Assembly (NCBI GenBank): GCA_900318625.1
Contig: ONLG01000004.1
Coordinates: 1 to 64,000, forward strand
DNA: 64,000 nucleotides
From: an uncultured Prevotella sp.
GTDB taxonomy: Bacteria > Bacteroidota > Bacteroidia > Bacteroidales > Bacteroidaceae
Direction: 5' to 3'
Positions 53,335-61,478 of this stretch are shown one piece after another. Within the stretch, counting starts at the first letter, position 1; each line of letters begins with the position of its first letter. The notes below the pieces were generated by a model. That model saw only the letters and a program-made list of their open reading frames with translations. It searched no databases and had not been told where the DNA came from. The position numbers and the translations under genes were made by a program.

Positions 53335-55236
53335 CTACTTCTTGTATTCCTTAATGGTCTTTATTTCAACAGTCCAGGGTGCTGCCTTGTAATCAGCCAG
53401 TGAGCCTTTGGGCACCAGAATCGTTACATTCTCGAACTCGGATATGCGGCGGTCGTTGTCCAGCGGGGTGGCCGATAGGAACTTCACGGTCTTCAGCGGA
53501 CACTGATAGAAGGCATCCATACCTATCTCGCGGATATTGGCAGGTATCACAACGTCGGTCAACGACGGGCAATACCAGCACATCGACGATGGCAGGGCAG
53601 TCAGACCGCTGCCAAAGGTGAGCTTCGTCATTGCCTTGTTACCCTTGAACGTTCCATGCCCCAAGGTAGTTACCTGGTCTGGTATGGCCACTTCGCGCAG
53701 CTTATCACAGCTGCTGAACGCCTCACTTCCTATGCTTTTCACACCCGTTCCTAAATCAACAGTCTCCATGCCATCGCATCCATAGAAAGCCTGTGAGCCT
53801 ATCGTCTTTACCGTGTTGGGGATAACGAGGTTCACTATCTTGCGGCATGAGAAGAAAGCACCGCTCTCAATGTCTATCAGTGAGGCTGGTATCTTGTCTA
53901 TTTCCAATTCGTGACAGAAGCCGAAAGCCATTTTTCCGATGTAGTCAACATCGTCGGTCAGCTGCAGCTTGGTGAGCGAGCGGCACTCGTAGAAAGCCTT
54001 GTCGCCAATCTTTCTGACCGTAGCAGGCAACGAAAGGTGCTGAAGCTTCTTGCAGTAGATGAACGCATGGACGGGCACGACGCGCAAGGTGGACTCTGGC
54101 GATATGTTGACAGTCTGCAACTCACTGCAATAGCTGAAGCCGCTGGCCCCCAGCTCCTTGAGCGAGGCCGGAAGCGAAACCTCCTTCAAGTGGTTCTGAC
54201 TATAGAAAGCCCAGTCGTCGATAATCCTCACGCCCTGCGGCACATCAATTTTTCCGACGCGCATATCCATTGGACACTGAATGAGCGTGTCCTTGGCAAA
54301 GTTGTAGAGCAAGCCGTCTACCACGGTGTAAGCCGTATTCCCCTGCTCCACCTCTATCTTTCTCAGTCCATACATCATGGTGAACGCCTGCGGGCCGATC
54401 TTCTTCACCGATTTGGGCACCACCACATTGCTCATCTGGCTGCAACCGCTGAACGCATCCTCGCCGATGGTGAGCAGTCCGGCTGGCATTTCGATGTTAA
54501 ACAGACTGTTTGCATCCAGAAAAGCCTCGTCCTCAATATGCTTCACCCCTGCCGGCACAACATAGTCGCCCGCTTTCGTTGACGGATAGAATATCAGTCG
54601 CTTGCCGTTGGCCGTGAAAAGAACGCCGTCAACAGTCTTGAAAGCCTTGTTGCCGGGAGCCACGGAAAGCTCCGACAGTTTCTTGACTCCTACAAACGCG
54701 CACTTACCTATCTTCGTTACGCCCGCCGGAATAGTCATTTGGGAAATGTTGGTACCACAGAAGGCACGTGCGCCGATGGTGCGCAGCTTACTGCTAAGCG
54801 TAATATTCTCCAACATCTGACTCCCCAAGAAGGCCGAATCGCCAATCTCGGTGACGGTGTTGGGCAGCTTCACGGTCTTTACGAAGCCGTTTTGACCGAA
54901 AGCCATGTTGCCTATGGCAACCACGGTGTAGGTCTTTCCGCCGTTATTAACGGTGGCCGGCACCGTTACGTCGATAGGTTTGGCCAGCTGGTAAGGACGG
55001 TCTTCAAGGATTTCAACTTCCTTTCCGTCGACAATGTGCTTAACTCTTGGACCGTTGTGGATAACTATTTCGCCCTTGCCTTCAAAGGCTTTAAGTTCTA
55101 CTTTCGCTGGTGCGATAATGCGGAAACGCATATCATTGATGACAAACTCATTGCCCTGAGTTCCCTTTGTCTGAGCTCCACAAGGCAGAAAAGCACTCAT
55201 TGCCATAGCTAAAGCTAAATGTTTAAAATGTTTCAT
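53335..55236 (-). CDS. BspA-like leucine-rich-repeat (LRR_5) surface protein
   Basis: Predicted exported adhesion-type protein of 633 residues. A signal peptide (1-21, 'AFLPCGAQT') is followed by a beta region and then about eighteen LRR_5 repeats of 22-24 residues from about 110 to 600 ('LPNTVTEIGDSAFLGSQML', 'IPASLIDIESGAFFSCRKI' and so on). It ends without a recognisable T9SS tail. BspA-type proteins bind fibronectin or host glycoproteins in oral Bacteroidota. It follows the membrane protein gene by 40 bp with no promoter seen in between, so it is likely in the same transcript as the two-component genes. Confidence 0.9.
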   Translation of the reverse strand: MKHFKHLALAMAMSAFLPCGAQTKGTQGNEFVINDMRFRIIAPAKVELKAFEGKGEIVIHNGPRVKHIVDGKEVEILEDRPYQLAKPIDVTVPATVNNGGKTYTVVAIGNMAFGQNGFVKTVKLPNTVTEIGDSAFLGSQMLENITLSSKLRTIGARAFCGTNISQMTIPAGVTKIGKCAFVGVKKLSELSVAPGNKAFKTVDGVLFTANGKRLIFYPSTKAGDYVVPAGVKHIEDEAFLDANSLFNIEMPAGLLTIGEDAFSGCSQMSNVVVPKSVKKIGPQAFTMMYGLRKIEVEQGNTAYTVVDGLLYNFAKDTLIQCPMDMRVGKIDVPQGVRIIDDWAFYSQNHLKEVSLPASLKELGASGFSYCSELQTVNISPESTLRVVPVHAFIYCKKLQHLSLPATVRKIGDKAFYECRSLTKLQLTDDVDYIGKMAFGFCHELEIDKIPASLIDIESGAFFSCRKIVNLVIPNTVKTIGSQAFYGCDGMETVDLGTGVKSIGSEAFSSCDKLREVAIPDQVTTLGHGTFKGNKAMTKLTFGSGLTALPSSMCWYCPSLTDVVIPANIREIGMDAFYQCPLKTVKFLSATPLDNDRRISEFENVTILVPKGSLADYKAAPWTVEIKTIKEYKK

Positions 55237-55276
55237 CTTACTAATTGTTTAGTGGTTTATATTATTCTATTGTATC

Positions 55277-55873
55277 TCAACCCATTACAAACATCAACGA
55301 AGCCACCAACTCGCAACCGGAAACGTAGATTGGCAGCAAGCCTGCAAAGAACTTCGCCCCTCCCGAGAGAGCCTCGTAGAAGTCTGAAAGGCTGGAGATG
55401 GTACCCAGCAGAAAGCCGTAGACCATTGCCGTCACCGTCACTATGAAGCATACCACGGGCACTATGCTCCGCGAGAAACTGCTCGGAAACAGCTCGCCGG
55501 TGGCACTGAGCAGAATAGCATTGGGCACTGCGGTGAGCAACGCGACTACCGCCACAAGCATCAGAGCCACAGCCAACGACGTGCGCAAAGCCATCCTGCG
55601 CCCTGTCGACACCGTTCTGTCGTTCCAAGAACTGAGCAGCCTGCTCTTGCTCACGGTGCTCCAAGCCATCGACAGCAGCAAGAGCCACACGAGCAATGGT
55701 GTCAGCAGATTGTCGACAAACGTACCGAAGAACCATCTTATGCCCTCACTGCTCAGCAGCGAGTGTATAGGGACATCCGGCATAGCTGCACTGACAAGCC
55801 ACGACACGATGATTACTGCCACCTGCAACAGCAGCAACACCACGGCCACTATCCCCAACAGCTTATTCTTCAT
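55277..55873 (-). CDS. Multi-pass membrane protein of unknown function
   Basis: A 198-residue protein with about five hydrophobic helices (roughly 4-27, 48-75, 96-120, 130-155 and 170-195). I do not recognise the family. The chosen ATG (55873) overlaps the end of the response regulator gene by 11 bp; an alternative ATG six codons upstream (55891) is possible. Its place between a response regulator and a surface protein suggests a role in the same response, but nothing in the sequence names it. Confidence 0.7.
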   Translation of the reverse strand: MKNKLLGIVAVVLLLLQVAVIIVSWLVSAAMPDVPIHSLLSSEGIRWFFGTFVDNLLTPLLVWLLLLSMAWSTVSKSRLLSSWNDRTVSTGRRMALRTSLAVALMLVAVVALLTAVPNAILLSATGELFPSSFSRSIVPVVCFIVTVTAMVYGFLLGTISSLSDFYEALSGGAKFFAGLLPIYVSGCELVASLMFVMG

Positions 55874-56588
55874 CGGCCTCAAGGTTGTCAATATCGAGTA
55901 TTCTCAGTTCCAAAGCTCTCACAACGAGGCGCGTGGCATTGACTCCCATGCCACGGTTACCACCGGGAAAGAGTTTCTGCACAAGCTCGTTCTGCCGCTT
56001 CTCAAGGCTTTTCACACCGAAAGGCATACCCCTGAGATTGGTTATCTGCTCCTTGGTGTAGCCTAAAGCCAGATGGCGCAGAAAGCGCTCGTCGTATTCG
56101 TCGATTTCATAGTCCACCAAAGCTTCCTGATGGAGCAGCCGCGCACCCACGTCTTGCTTGAAACGGTCGACTATCTTCTCCAGAATAGGCTGGTTGAACA
56201 CCATCCGCTTGCCGCTCATCACGGCAGCCACGTCGCCTCGCGTCAGCAGTTCGCCACTCTTCAGGCATATACCGTCGGCTCCGGCATCAAGCACATCAAC
56301 CCACAGTTTCTCGTTGAGTATCTCGCCGGTGAATATCAGCACCTTCACTGCGGGATAGGTCTGCTTGGTCTGGCGGCATATTTCCACACCCACGGTGGTC
56401 GATCCGCCGAGGCCGAGGTCGAGCAACACAAGGTCTACGGCAGCGTTCTTCATCAGTCTCCAGTAGGCTGTCTCGTTCTCTGCCGTACCGACAATCTCGG
56501 CTTCGGGTATGTCGTTGCGGATTATTCCCTCAGTACCCTTCAGCTCTAAGGGCACATCTTCAACTATTATCACTTTGAACTTATCCAT
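55863..56588 (-). CDS. Response regulator with atypical C-terminal HTH
   Basis: DNA-binding partner of the kinase encoded 27 bp upstream. Receiver domain 1-125 has the acidic pair Glu10-Asp11, phosphoacceptor Asp57 ('LVLLDLGLGG'), Thr in 'IFTGE' and Lys in 'CLKSGE'. Residues about 160-230 are helical ('FLRHLALGYTKEQITNLRGMP', in part), resembling a LuxR-type helix-turn-helix with changes. The 241-residue length is typical. Confidence 0.9.
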   Translation of the reverse strand: MDKFKVIIVEDVPLELKGTEGIIRNDIPEAEIVGTAENETAYWRLMKNAAVDLVLLDLGLGGSTTVGVEICRQTKQTYPAVKVLIFTGEILNEKLWVDVLDAGADGICLKSGELLTRGDVAAVMSGKRMVFNQPILEKIVDRFKQDVGARLLHQEALVDYEIDEYDERFLRHLALGYTKEQITNLRGMPFGVKSLEKRQNELVQKLFPGGNRGMGVNATRLVVRALELRILDIDNLEADEE

Positions 56589-56615
56589 AGCTACTTGTAT
56601 TTCAGTCGTTTACTT

Positions 56616-59600
56616 TTATTCTTTAACGTTTTCCACGAAGGCTTTTTCGGCAAGTATTATCGTCATATTGACACCCTCCGACGACGGTTTTGCCACTATT
56701 CCGCAACGTCGCAGGTGGGTGCTCTCGCCCACATCACGCACTATCTGTCGGCAAAGCATATATGGAATATTGGCCGGCGAAGGTGCAAAGATGTCCTGCT
56801 GTCCGCCCGTGGCAGCCTGCGGCAGCGACAGGCGCAGCTCCACATAGCCTCCGCCCACGTCTTCTGCCGCGATGGTCAGCACCCCGGGAGCCACCTGCTT
56901 CTGCAACAGCACGAACAGATAGGCCAGCATCACCCTGTCGCCGCGCAGCTCTATTCCTTCGGCTCCTGTCACTTCCACCTTGGCAGGCAACAGTTCCGTA
57001 AGCCTTACGAGCCTGCACTCTATCCTCACACGGTTGAGCTGGTTGGTGGCTTGGCGGCTCAGGATGGCATAAAGCTCCTTGTAGTAGGCCAACAACTCAC
57101 TTATCATCTGCACAGTATCGCTGCTGCCGTTGTCGAGGAGCTGGCGAATACGCGAAGGATAGTACATCGTTTCATGCTTCAGAGCCGACAGACAGTTGTC
57201 GAGCACGCTGTTGATGACATGATATTTCTCGTCTTCCATCTCCGTGCGACGCAACTCGTCGCGTGCCATCTCAATGTTTATCTTGCTGGTCTGCATCAGC
57301 TGGCACGACTCTCCAAGTGCCTGGCGCACCTGTGCTACGATGGTTTGCAGACTGTGGGGAAAGCGGTTTGTTGCCAGCTGGTCTATCCTGTTGAGCTTCT
57401 CCTGCGGGTCTATGTCCTCGAGAAGTATCTCGTTGATGCGCTTCACGCGGTCTAAACAGAACTCGTAGTAGAGCCTGTGGCGATAGTAAAGGAAGTAATA
57501 TGCCGGGAATATCGACACGAAAAGCAGCGACAGCAGCACTATGGCAACATTCTTGTTGGTCTCTGACTTCTGCATATTACGGCAGTATTCAGCCAGTCCG
57601 TGGTCTGAGGAGTGCTCCTTGAAGAGCTGCGTATAGGCATTGTTGTTGTACTCATAGAGCTGCCAGCGGTGCAGGGCGAGCGCAGCTACGGCTGCCTCGT
57701 TGCGCATATCGAGCACTATGCTGTAGTCCAGAGCCACACTGTCGCGGTGCCATGCCAGCTCAGCCGGCGCATCGGTGCCCCGGCTGTCGAGTGTCATCAG
57801 GGGGCTGCCGCCGGGGCGAAGTTCAAGATAGAGCTTGTTGAGCCGCTGCATACAGCTGTCGGCAAACAGCAGCGTGCGCTCATACTGTGCATTGATATTG
57901 CAGTAGTAGGCTGAGTCGGCATAGCGACCGGCCTCTTGCTGAAGGGCTGTGACTGCCGCCTTATTCAGCGACGGGCCATTGGCAGCAACCACCTGCGCAC
58001 CTGTGCCAAGCAACGATGCTGCCGACAGAGCCACTGCCACAAACAAACGCACTACTCCCTTGGGCAGACGGAAGAAGAAACGGCTGCCTCGGCCCGGACT
58101 GCTTTCGGCTGAAAGCGTGCAGACATTGAAGATAGGACTGAGCTTCTTGTAGCTTTCGATGATACCCTTACAGTTGAGCAGGCCGAACCCATGCCCTTGT
58201 TGGGATTGGTGAGTGGTGCTCACTGCTCCCCTCCCTTGGGTAGGGGTTGGAGGTGGGGCAGTTGGAAACTGGGCATTTGCGGCCTGCTGTGTGGCGGCAG
58301 GCAGACGGCTGAAGAGTTGTTGCAACTGCTCGTAAGTCATGCCACTGCCATTGTCGGTAACAGAAACCTCCACGTAGTCGTCGCTTTCGGTAGAGCCGAT
58401 GGTCACACGGCCCCCTTCGGGAGTGTACTTGCGTGCGTTGTCGGCTATGGTGTTGAGCATGAATATCGTCAGTATGCGGTCGGCTTTCACCACAGCCGTG
58501 GTCGGTTCGATGTCGAGCGCTATGCCCTTGAGTCTGAAAGCCATGCTTCCGCGCTTGATGATGTCGAACACCTGACTCAGCGGAAAGCTCTCGACGTGGA
58601 GCTGCAAGCGCCCCTGCCGCAGCTCTATCCACTGGGTGAGCACGTCGTTATAGACATTTATCATGTCGGTAAGGTCGGCAATATACTCCATTCGCTCGGC
58701 CCTGAGCTCGCGGTTCTCCTCTTTATGCAGCAGCGAGCGCACCTCGTGGAGCATCCTGTCGATAAGGGGCATCACCTGATTGGCCATTGAAATCCTTGCC
58801 CTCTGCTCCAGATAGCGCCTCTTTCCGGCCTCTATGCGCATCACATTGCGTGCGTAAGCCTCGCCAACCTCTTCCTGTTCGTCGGCCAGGCGCTCCATCT
58901 CCTGAGCGTTGTTGCGCTGCCACTGCTCCAGCGGAGCTTGCAGCTGCTGAAGCGCATTGCCCCGGTTGTTGCTGCGCCGCAGCCTGTCGAAGATGAAGAG
59001 CATCATCACCACCACCACAATCATCACCACCACGGCAGCTATCATCAGGCTCAGCTGCGAGGAAGAACGCTCCAGCTGCTCGGCTCTCGACTCGAGATAG
59101 CGGTCCTGGCGCGTCTTCTCCTGCAAGTCGAGATAGATATTCCGGTTGTAGTCGCTGCCCTGCTTGTCGTAGAGCGCAGCACAGACCTCACTCATCTGCT
59201 CGCGTATCGAAGCCACAAGGTCGGGTGCCTGACCGATGGCTTTGTTGTCATTGAGCGCCTGTTCGAGGCAAATCATGGCCGAGCGATAGTCGCCGATGGC
59301 AAAATAGCACTCTGCCAGTGTGCGATAGGCACCCGCAATCTGATACACATCGCCATATTTGGCGAACAGGTTGAGCGATCGCTGCGCCAGATTGCCAGCC
59401 AGAAGGCTGTCGGGCATATTGTCTGAGTTGAGGTATTCAATGTCCTGACGATAGCAGGCAGTGAGCATCCGCCTCATTGCCGGGTCCTGGAGATGCTCGC
59501 TCAGAGCCTGCAACGAGTTGGCCTGCCAGAACAGCTGACCGGTGCGCACGGCCATGGTGTAGCAGTTCATAAGGTAGTCGAACTCCTGTCGGGCCGTTTC

Positions 59601-60266
59601 GTCGGGCGAGGAAGCCGTTATCAGTCCGCCGGCACCGATGTTGTAATAGTAGGCCAGCAGCTGCGCGGTGTCGCCGTGAAGTGCTCCCTGCTGGTCGAAA
59701 TAGGCCATGGCAGCCACTGAAGGCTCGCCAAGCCCAACGTAATAGTAATACGTTGAAGTGACGATTGCAAGCTCGGAGCGCGCATAGTTGAGCCTTCGCA
59801 GCTGATGGGCATTGAGCTGCGAAGGGTCTTCCTCTATGCGGTGAAGATGGCGCAAGGCGCGTTCGCGGTATTCGTAGAAGTCTTTGTTCTGCGACTTTCG
59901 CTGGCAGAGGCGCATCCGCCCAATGTCGGCTATGAGCTGCTCCACGTGGTTTGCGGTGGTGATGTCGACGCTGTCGAGCTGGCTCAGGGCGCGGGCATAG
60001 TCCATCTTGGCCATGCTCACGAAGGCAAGGTTGTTCAGAGCTTCGGCCTTGCCAGCCGGATAGTCTCCAGACAGGGCCATGGCTCGCTGAGCATAAAGGC
60101 ACGTGGAGTCGAGGTTTCGGTAGTGGTAATGGTACGACAACGCGTTGAGCTTGTCGGCTTCATGCACCGGACGGGCAGTACAAGCTGACAAGACGAGCAA
60201 TGCCGCAATCGCAATCGCCATGAGGCACGGCCTTAACAGGTTTTCAACGTATGGTCTTTCCAACAT
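56616..60266 (-). CDS. Double-module sensor histidine kinase (DUF5112/DUF5113-like)
   Basis: Membrane sensor kinase of 1216 residues. From the N-terminus: lipoprotein-type signal with Cys29; TPR-like periplasmic domain to about 400; helix 1 (about 405-426); coiled coil and a dimerisation region containing 'MLHEVRSLL'; HATPase with N-box 'NTIADNARKYTPEGG' (about 610) and 'GHGFGLLNCKG' G-box (about 695). A second membrane helix (about 739-760), a second periplasmic stretch of about 145 residues and helix 3 (about 907-929) come next. It ends in a second cytoplasmic domain resembling a kinase core with degenerate ATP-binding boxes. The ATP lid is unusually long and contains a repeat-derived segment (58226-58263). 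The start at 60266 gives a charged n-region; 60344 and 60221 are alternatives. It heads the operon with the response regulator. Confidence 0.88.
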   Translation of the reverse strand: MLERPYVENLLRPCLMAIAIAALLVLSACTARPVHEADKLNALSYHYHYRNLDSTCLYAQRAMALSGDYPAGKAEALNNLAFVSMAKMDYARALSQLDSVDITTANHVEQLIADIGRMRLCQRKSQNKDFYEYRERALRHLHRIEEDPSQLNAHQLRRLNYARSELAIVTSTYYYYVGLGEPSVAAMAYFDQQGALHGDTAQLLAYYYNIGAGGLITASSPDETARQEFDYLMNCYTMAVRTGQLFWQANSLQALSEHLQDPAMRRMLTACYRQDIEYLNSDNMPDSLLAGNLAQRSLNLFAKYGDVYQIAGAYRTLAECYFAIGDYRSAMICLEQALNDNKAIGQAPDLVASIREQMSEVCAALYDKQGSDYNRNIYLDLQEKTRQDRYLESRAEQLERSSSQLSLMIAAVVVMIVVVVMMLFIFDRLRRSNNRGNALQQLQAPLEQWQRNNAQEMERLADEQEEVGEAYARNVMRIEAGKRRYLEQRARISMANQVMPLIDRMLHEVRSLLHKEENRELRAERMEYIADLTDMINVYNDVLTQWIELRQGRLQLHVESFPLSQVFDIIKRGSMAFRLKGIALDIEPTTAVVKADRILTIFMLNTIADNARKYTPEGGRVTIGSTESDDYVEVSVTDNGSGMTYEQLQQLFSRLPAATQQAANAQFPTAPPPTPTQGRGAVSTTHQSQQGHGFGLLNCKGIIESYKKLSPIFNVCTLSAESSPGRGSRFFFRLPKGVVRLFVAVALSAASLLGTGAQVVAANGPSLNKAAVTALQQEAGRYADSAYYCNINAQYERTLLFADSCMQRLNKLYLELRPGGSPLMTLDSRGTDAPAELAWHRDSVALDYSIVLDMRNEAAVAALALHRWQLYEYNNNAYTQLFKEHSSDHGLAEYCRNMQKSETNKNVAIVLLSLLFVSIFPAYYFLYYRHRLYYEFCLDRVKRINEILLEDIDPQEKLNRIDQLATNRFPHSLQTIVAQVRQALGESCQLMQTSKINIEMARDELRRTEMEDEKYHVINSVLDNCLSALKHETMYYPSRIRQLLDNGSSDTVQMISELLAYYKELYAILSRQATNQLNRVRIECRLVRLTELLPAKVEVTGAEGIELRGDRVMLAYLFVLLQKQVAPGVLTIAAEDVGGGYVELRLSLPQAATGGQQDIFAPSPANIPYMLCRQIVRDVGESTHLRRCGIVAKPSSEGVNMTIILAEKAFVENVKE
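58226..58263. repeat. G-rich repeat copy inside the histidine kinase gene
   Basis: CCCCTCCCTTGGGTAGGGGT followed by TGGAGGTGGGG matches the unit of the tandem array at 60358-60575 in the same orientation, with a few changes. Read on the coding strand it gives APPPTPTQGRGA, lying in the ATP-lid loop between the N- and G-boxes. The frame is kept. Confidence 0.8.
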
Positions 60267-60268
60267 TA

Positions 60269-60276
60269 CAAATGTA
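60269..60276 (-). promoter_or_regulatory. Putative -7 element of histidine kinase operon
   Basis: TACATTTG on the minus strand. The predicted start of transcription (near 60265) falls at the preferred ATG (60264-60266). Either the mRNA is leaderless, translation begins at 60221, or this box is not used. No clear -33 box. Confidence 0.35.
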
Positions 60277-60330
60277 AGCAAATCTTGTGAAACGACACTC
60301 AGCAGCAGCAAAGAATTAAGTTTTCTTAGA

Positions 60331-60349
60331 GTAATATGACTCATATTAC
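60331..60349. promoter_or_regulatory. Perfect 19-bp palindrome upstream of histidine kinase
   Basis: GTAATATGACTCATATTAC, a perfect dyad around a central C, 55-75 bp upstream of the putative -7 box of the kinase operon. The same dyad with one change forms the tandem array at 17418-17480. It is a good candidate operator. Confidence 0.5.
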
Positions 60350-60357
60350 TTTCCTTT

Positions 60358-60575
60358 CAGCCCCCCCCTCCCTTGGGGAGGGGCTGGGGGTGGGTTTTCC
60401 TTTTCAGCCCCCCTCCCTTGGGGAGGGGCTGGGGGTGGGTTTTCCTTTTCAGCCCCCTCACTTGGGGAGGGGTTGGGGGTGGGTTTTCCTTTCAGCCCCC
60501 TCCCTTGGGGAGGGGCTGGTGGTGGGTTTTCCTTTCAGCCCCCCTCCCTTGGGGAGGGGTTGGGGGTGGGTTTCC
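60358..60575. repeat. Five tandem copies of a G-rich 41-46-bp unit
   Basis: Each unit is CAGCCCCCTCCCTTGGGGAG followed by GGGCTGGGGGTGGGTTTTCC and a short T/C spacer. The five copies differ at few positions. CCCCTCCC-TT-GGGGAGGGG is an inner palindrome, and GGGGAGGGG-CT-GGGGG-T-GGG carries four G-tracts, a G-quadruplex-type sequence on the plus strand. The array lies in the gap between the divergent kinase and beta-barrel genes. The plus strand is open in two frames across it, but this is a by-product of the repeat. Confidence 0.9.
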
Positions 60576-60667
60576 GCCGCAGCCTTGTAATATAATAAGG
60601 TGAGCGTGTTAAGAACTCTGTTTCGTAATCGTTTGAACACAGCCGGAGTGTAAAAAAGTTGTAAAAG

Positions 60668-60701
60668 TTTGTTAGTGTATTATAAAAAAGACATACCTTT
60701 G
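60668..60701 (+). promoter_or_regulatory. Promoter of beta-barrel protein gene
   Basis: TTTG (60668-60671), 22 nt, TACCTTTG (60694-60701). The leader to the ATG at 60772 is about 67 nt. Confidence 0.6.
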
Positions 60702-60771
60702 CAGCACGAAAAGTATTTCAAGATAACATTAAAGTATTTTCAGTATAACAACAACTAAAATTTTTAAGGTA

Positions 60772-61320
60772 ATGAAAAAGCTTCTTATGACTCTGGTTGC
60801 TTCTGTAGCAATCGCAGTAAGTGCTAACGCACAGGTATTTGTAGGTGGTTCGGTAGGCTTCGGCAGCGTTAAGGTAGCCGGAAACGACAGCGAGGTAACT
60901 TACAAAATCGTTCCCGAGGTTGGCTACAACTTCAACAAGAACTGGGCTATCGGCCTGAAAATCGGCTACCAGAAGGGTGCCTGCAACCTGGTTGACGAGA
61001 ATATCGCTCAGGATGTAAACACCAAAGTGTTCACTGTAGCTCCCTACGGACGTTACACATTCGTACACTCTAAGTATGTAAACGTATTCATCGACCTGGG
61101 TCTCGGCTTCGCAAGCTACACCGATATGGGTACTCAGTTCGACCTCGGCGTAACTCCGGGTGTTGCCGTAAACCTCAGCGACAAGCTCTCGTTTGTTTCT
61201 CACATCGGTTTCGCAGGCTTCAAGACCTTCAGCCCGAAGGGCGACGGCAAGTCAAGCAGCAAGTTCGGTTTGGATGTAAACCAGAACAACCTGACCTTCG
61301 GTCTGTACTATAACTTCTAA
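60772..61320 (+). CDS. Outer-membrane beta-barrel (porin-like) protein
   Basis: Small outer-membrane protein of 182 residues. The signal peptide (1-20, 'VASVAIAVSANAQ') is followed by about eight amphipathic strands with turn Gly/Asn/Asp residues and a C-terminal Phe ('LTFGLYYNF'), as in OmpW/OmpA-barrel-type proteins. Strong codon bias and a good promoter and terminator suggest high expression. No specific function can be named. Confidence 0.85.
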   Translation: MKKLLMTLVASVAIAVSANAQVFVGGSVGFGSVKVAGNDSEVTYKIVPEVGYNFNKNWAIGLKIGYQKGACNLVDENIAQDVNTKVFTVAPYGRYTFVHSKYVNVFIDLGLGFASYTDMGTQFDLGVTPGVAVNLSDKLSFVSHIGFAGFKTFSPKGDGKSSSKFGLDVNQNNLTFGLYYNF

Positions 61321-61359
61321 ACGAAAGCAAAGATAAGATTATTTATATTTCATCTTTCG

Positions 61360-61388
61360 GGCCGCGCCGCGATGGTGCGGCCTTTTTG
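61360..61388 (+). terminator. Rho-independent terminator of beta-barrel gene
   Basis: GGCCGCGCC / GGTGCGGCC stem with a 5-nt loop, followed by TTTTTG. Confidence 0.9.
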
Positions 61389-61446
61389 TTTGGCTACGGC
61401 ACGATGAAAAAAGTGTGACGGTTGCGGCTTTTGCATCTGTTTTTAG

Positions 61447-61454
61447 TACTTTTG
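61447..61454 (+). promoter_or_regulatory. -7 element of FMN/Fe-S protein gene
   Basis: TACTTTTG, 24 bp before the ATG at 61479. The -33 match is poor (TTG at a 22-nt spacing). Confidence 0.5.
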
Positions 61455-61478
61455 CACACGATTTATTTAGTATTCTAA

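Noticed and set aside
56616..60344. Start of the kinase at 60344
   Set aside because: That ATG lies inside a perfect palindrome upstream of the putative promoter and would bury the lipoprotein signal 50 residues in.
60358..60575. CRISPR array
   Set aside because: The repeats are nearly contiguous with only a few T/C bases between them; there are no unique spacers and no cas genes.
60336..60590. Open frames across the G-rich tandem array giving repetitive Pro/Gly proteins
   Set aside because: They arise from the nucleotide repeat itself, with no promoter or start context, and the same pattern appears in two frames.
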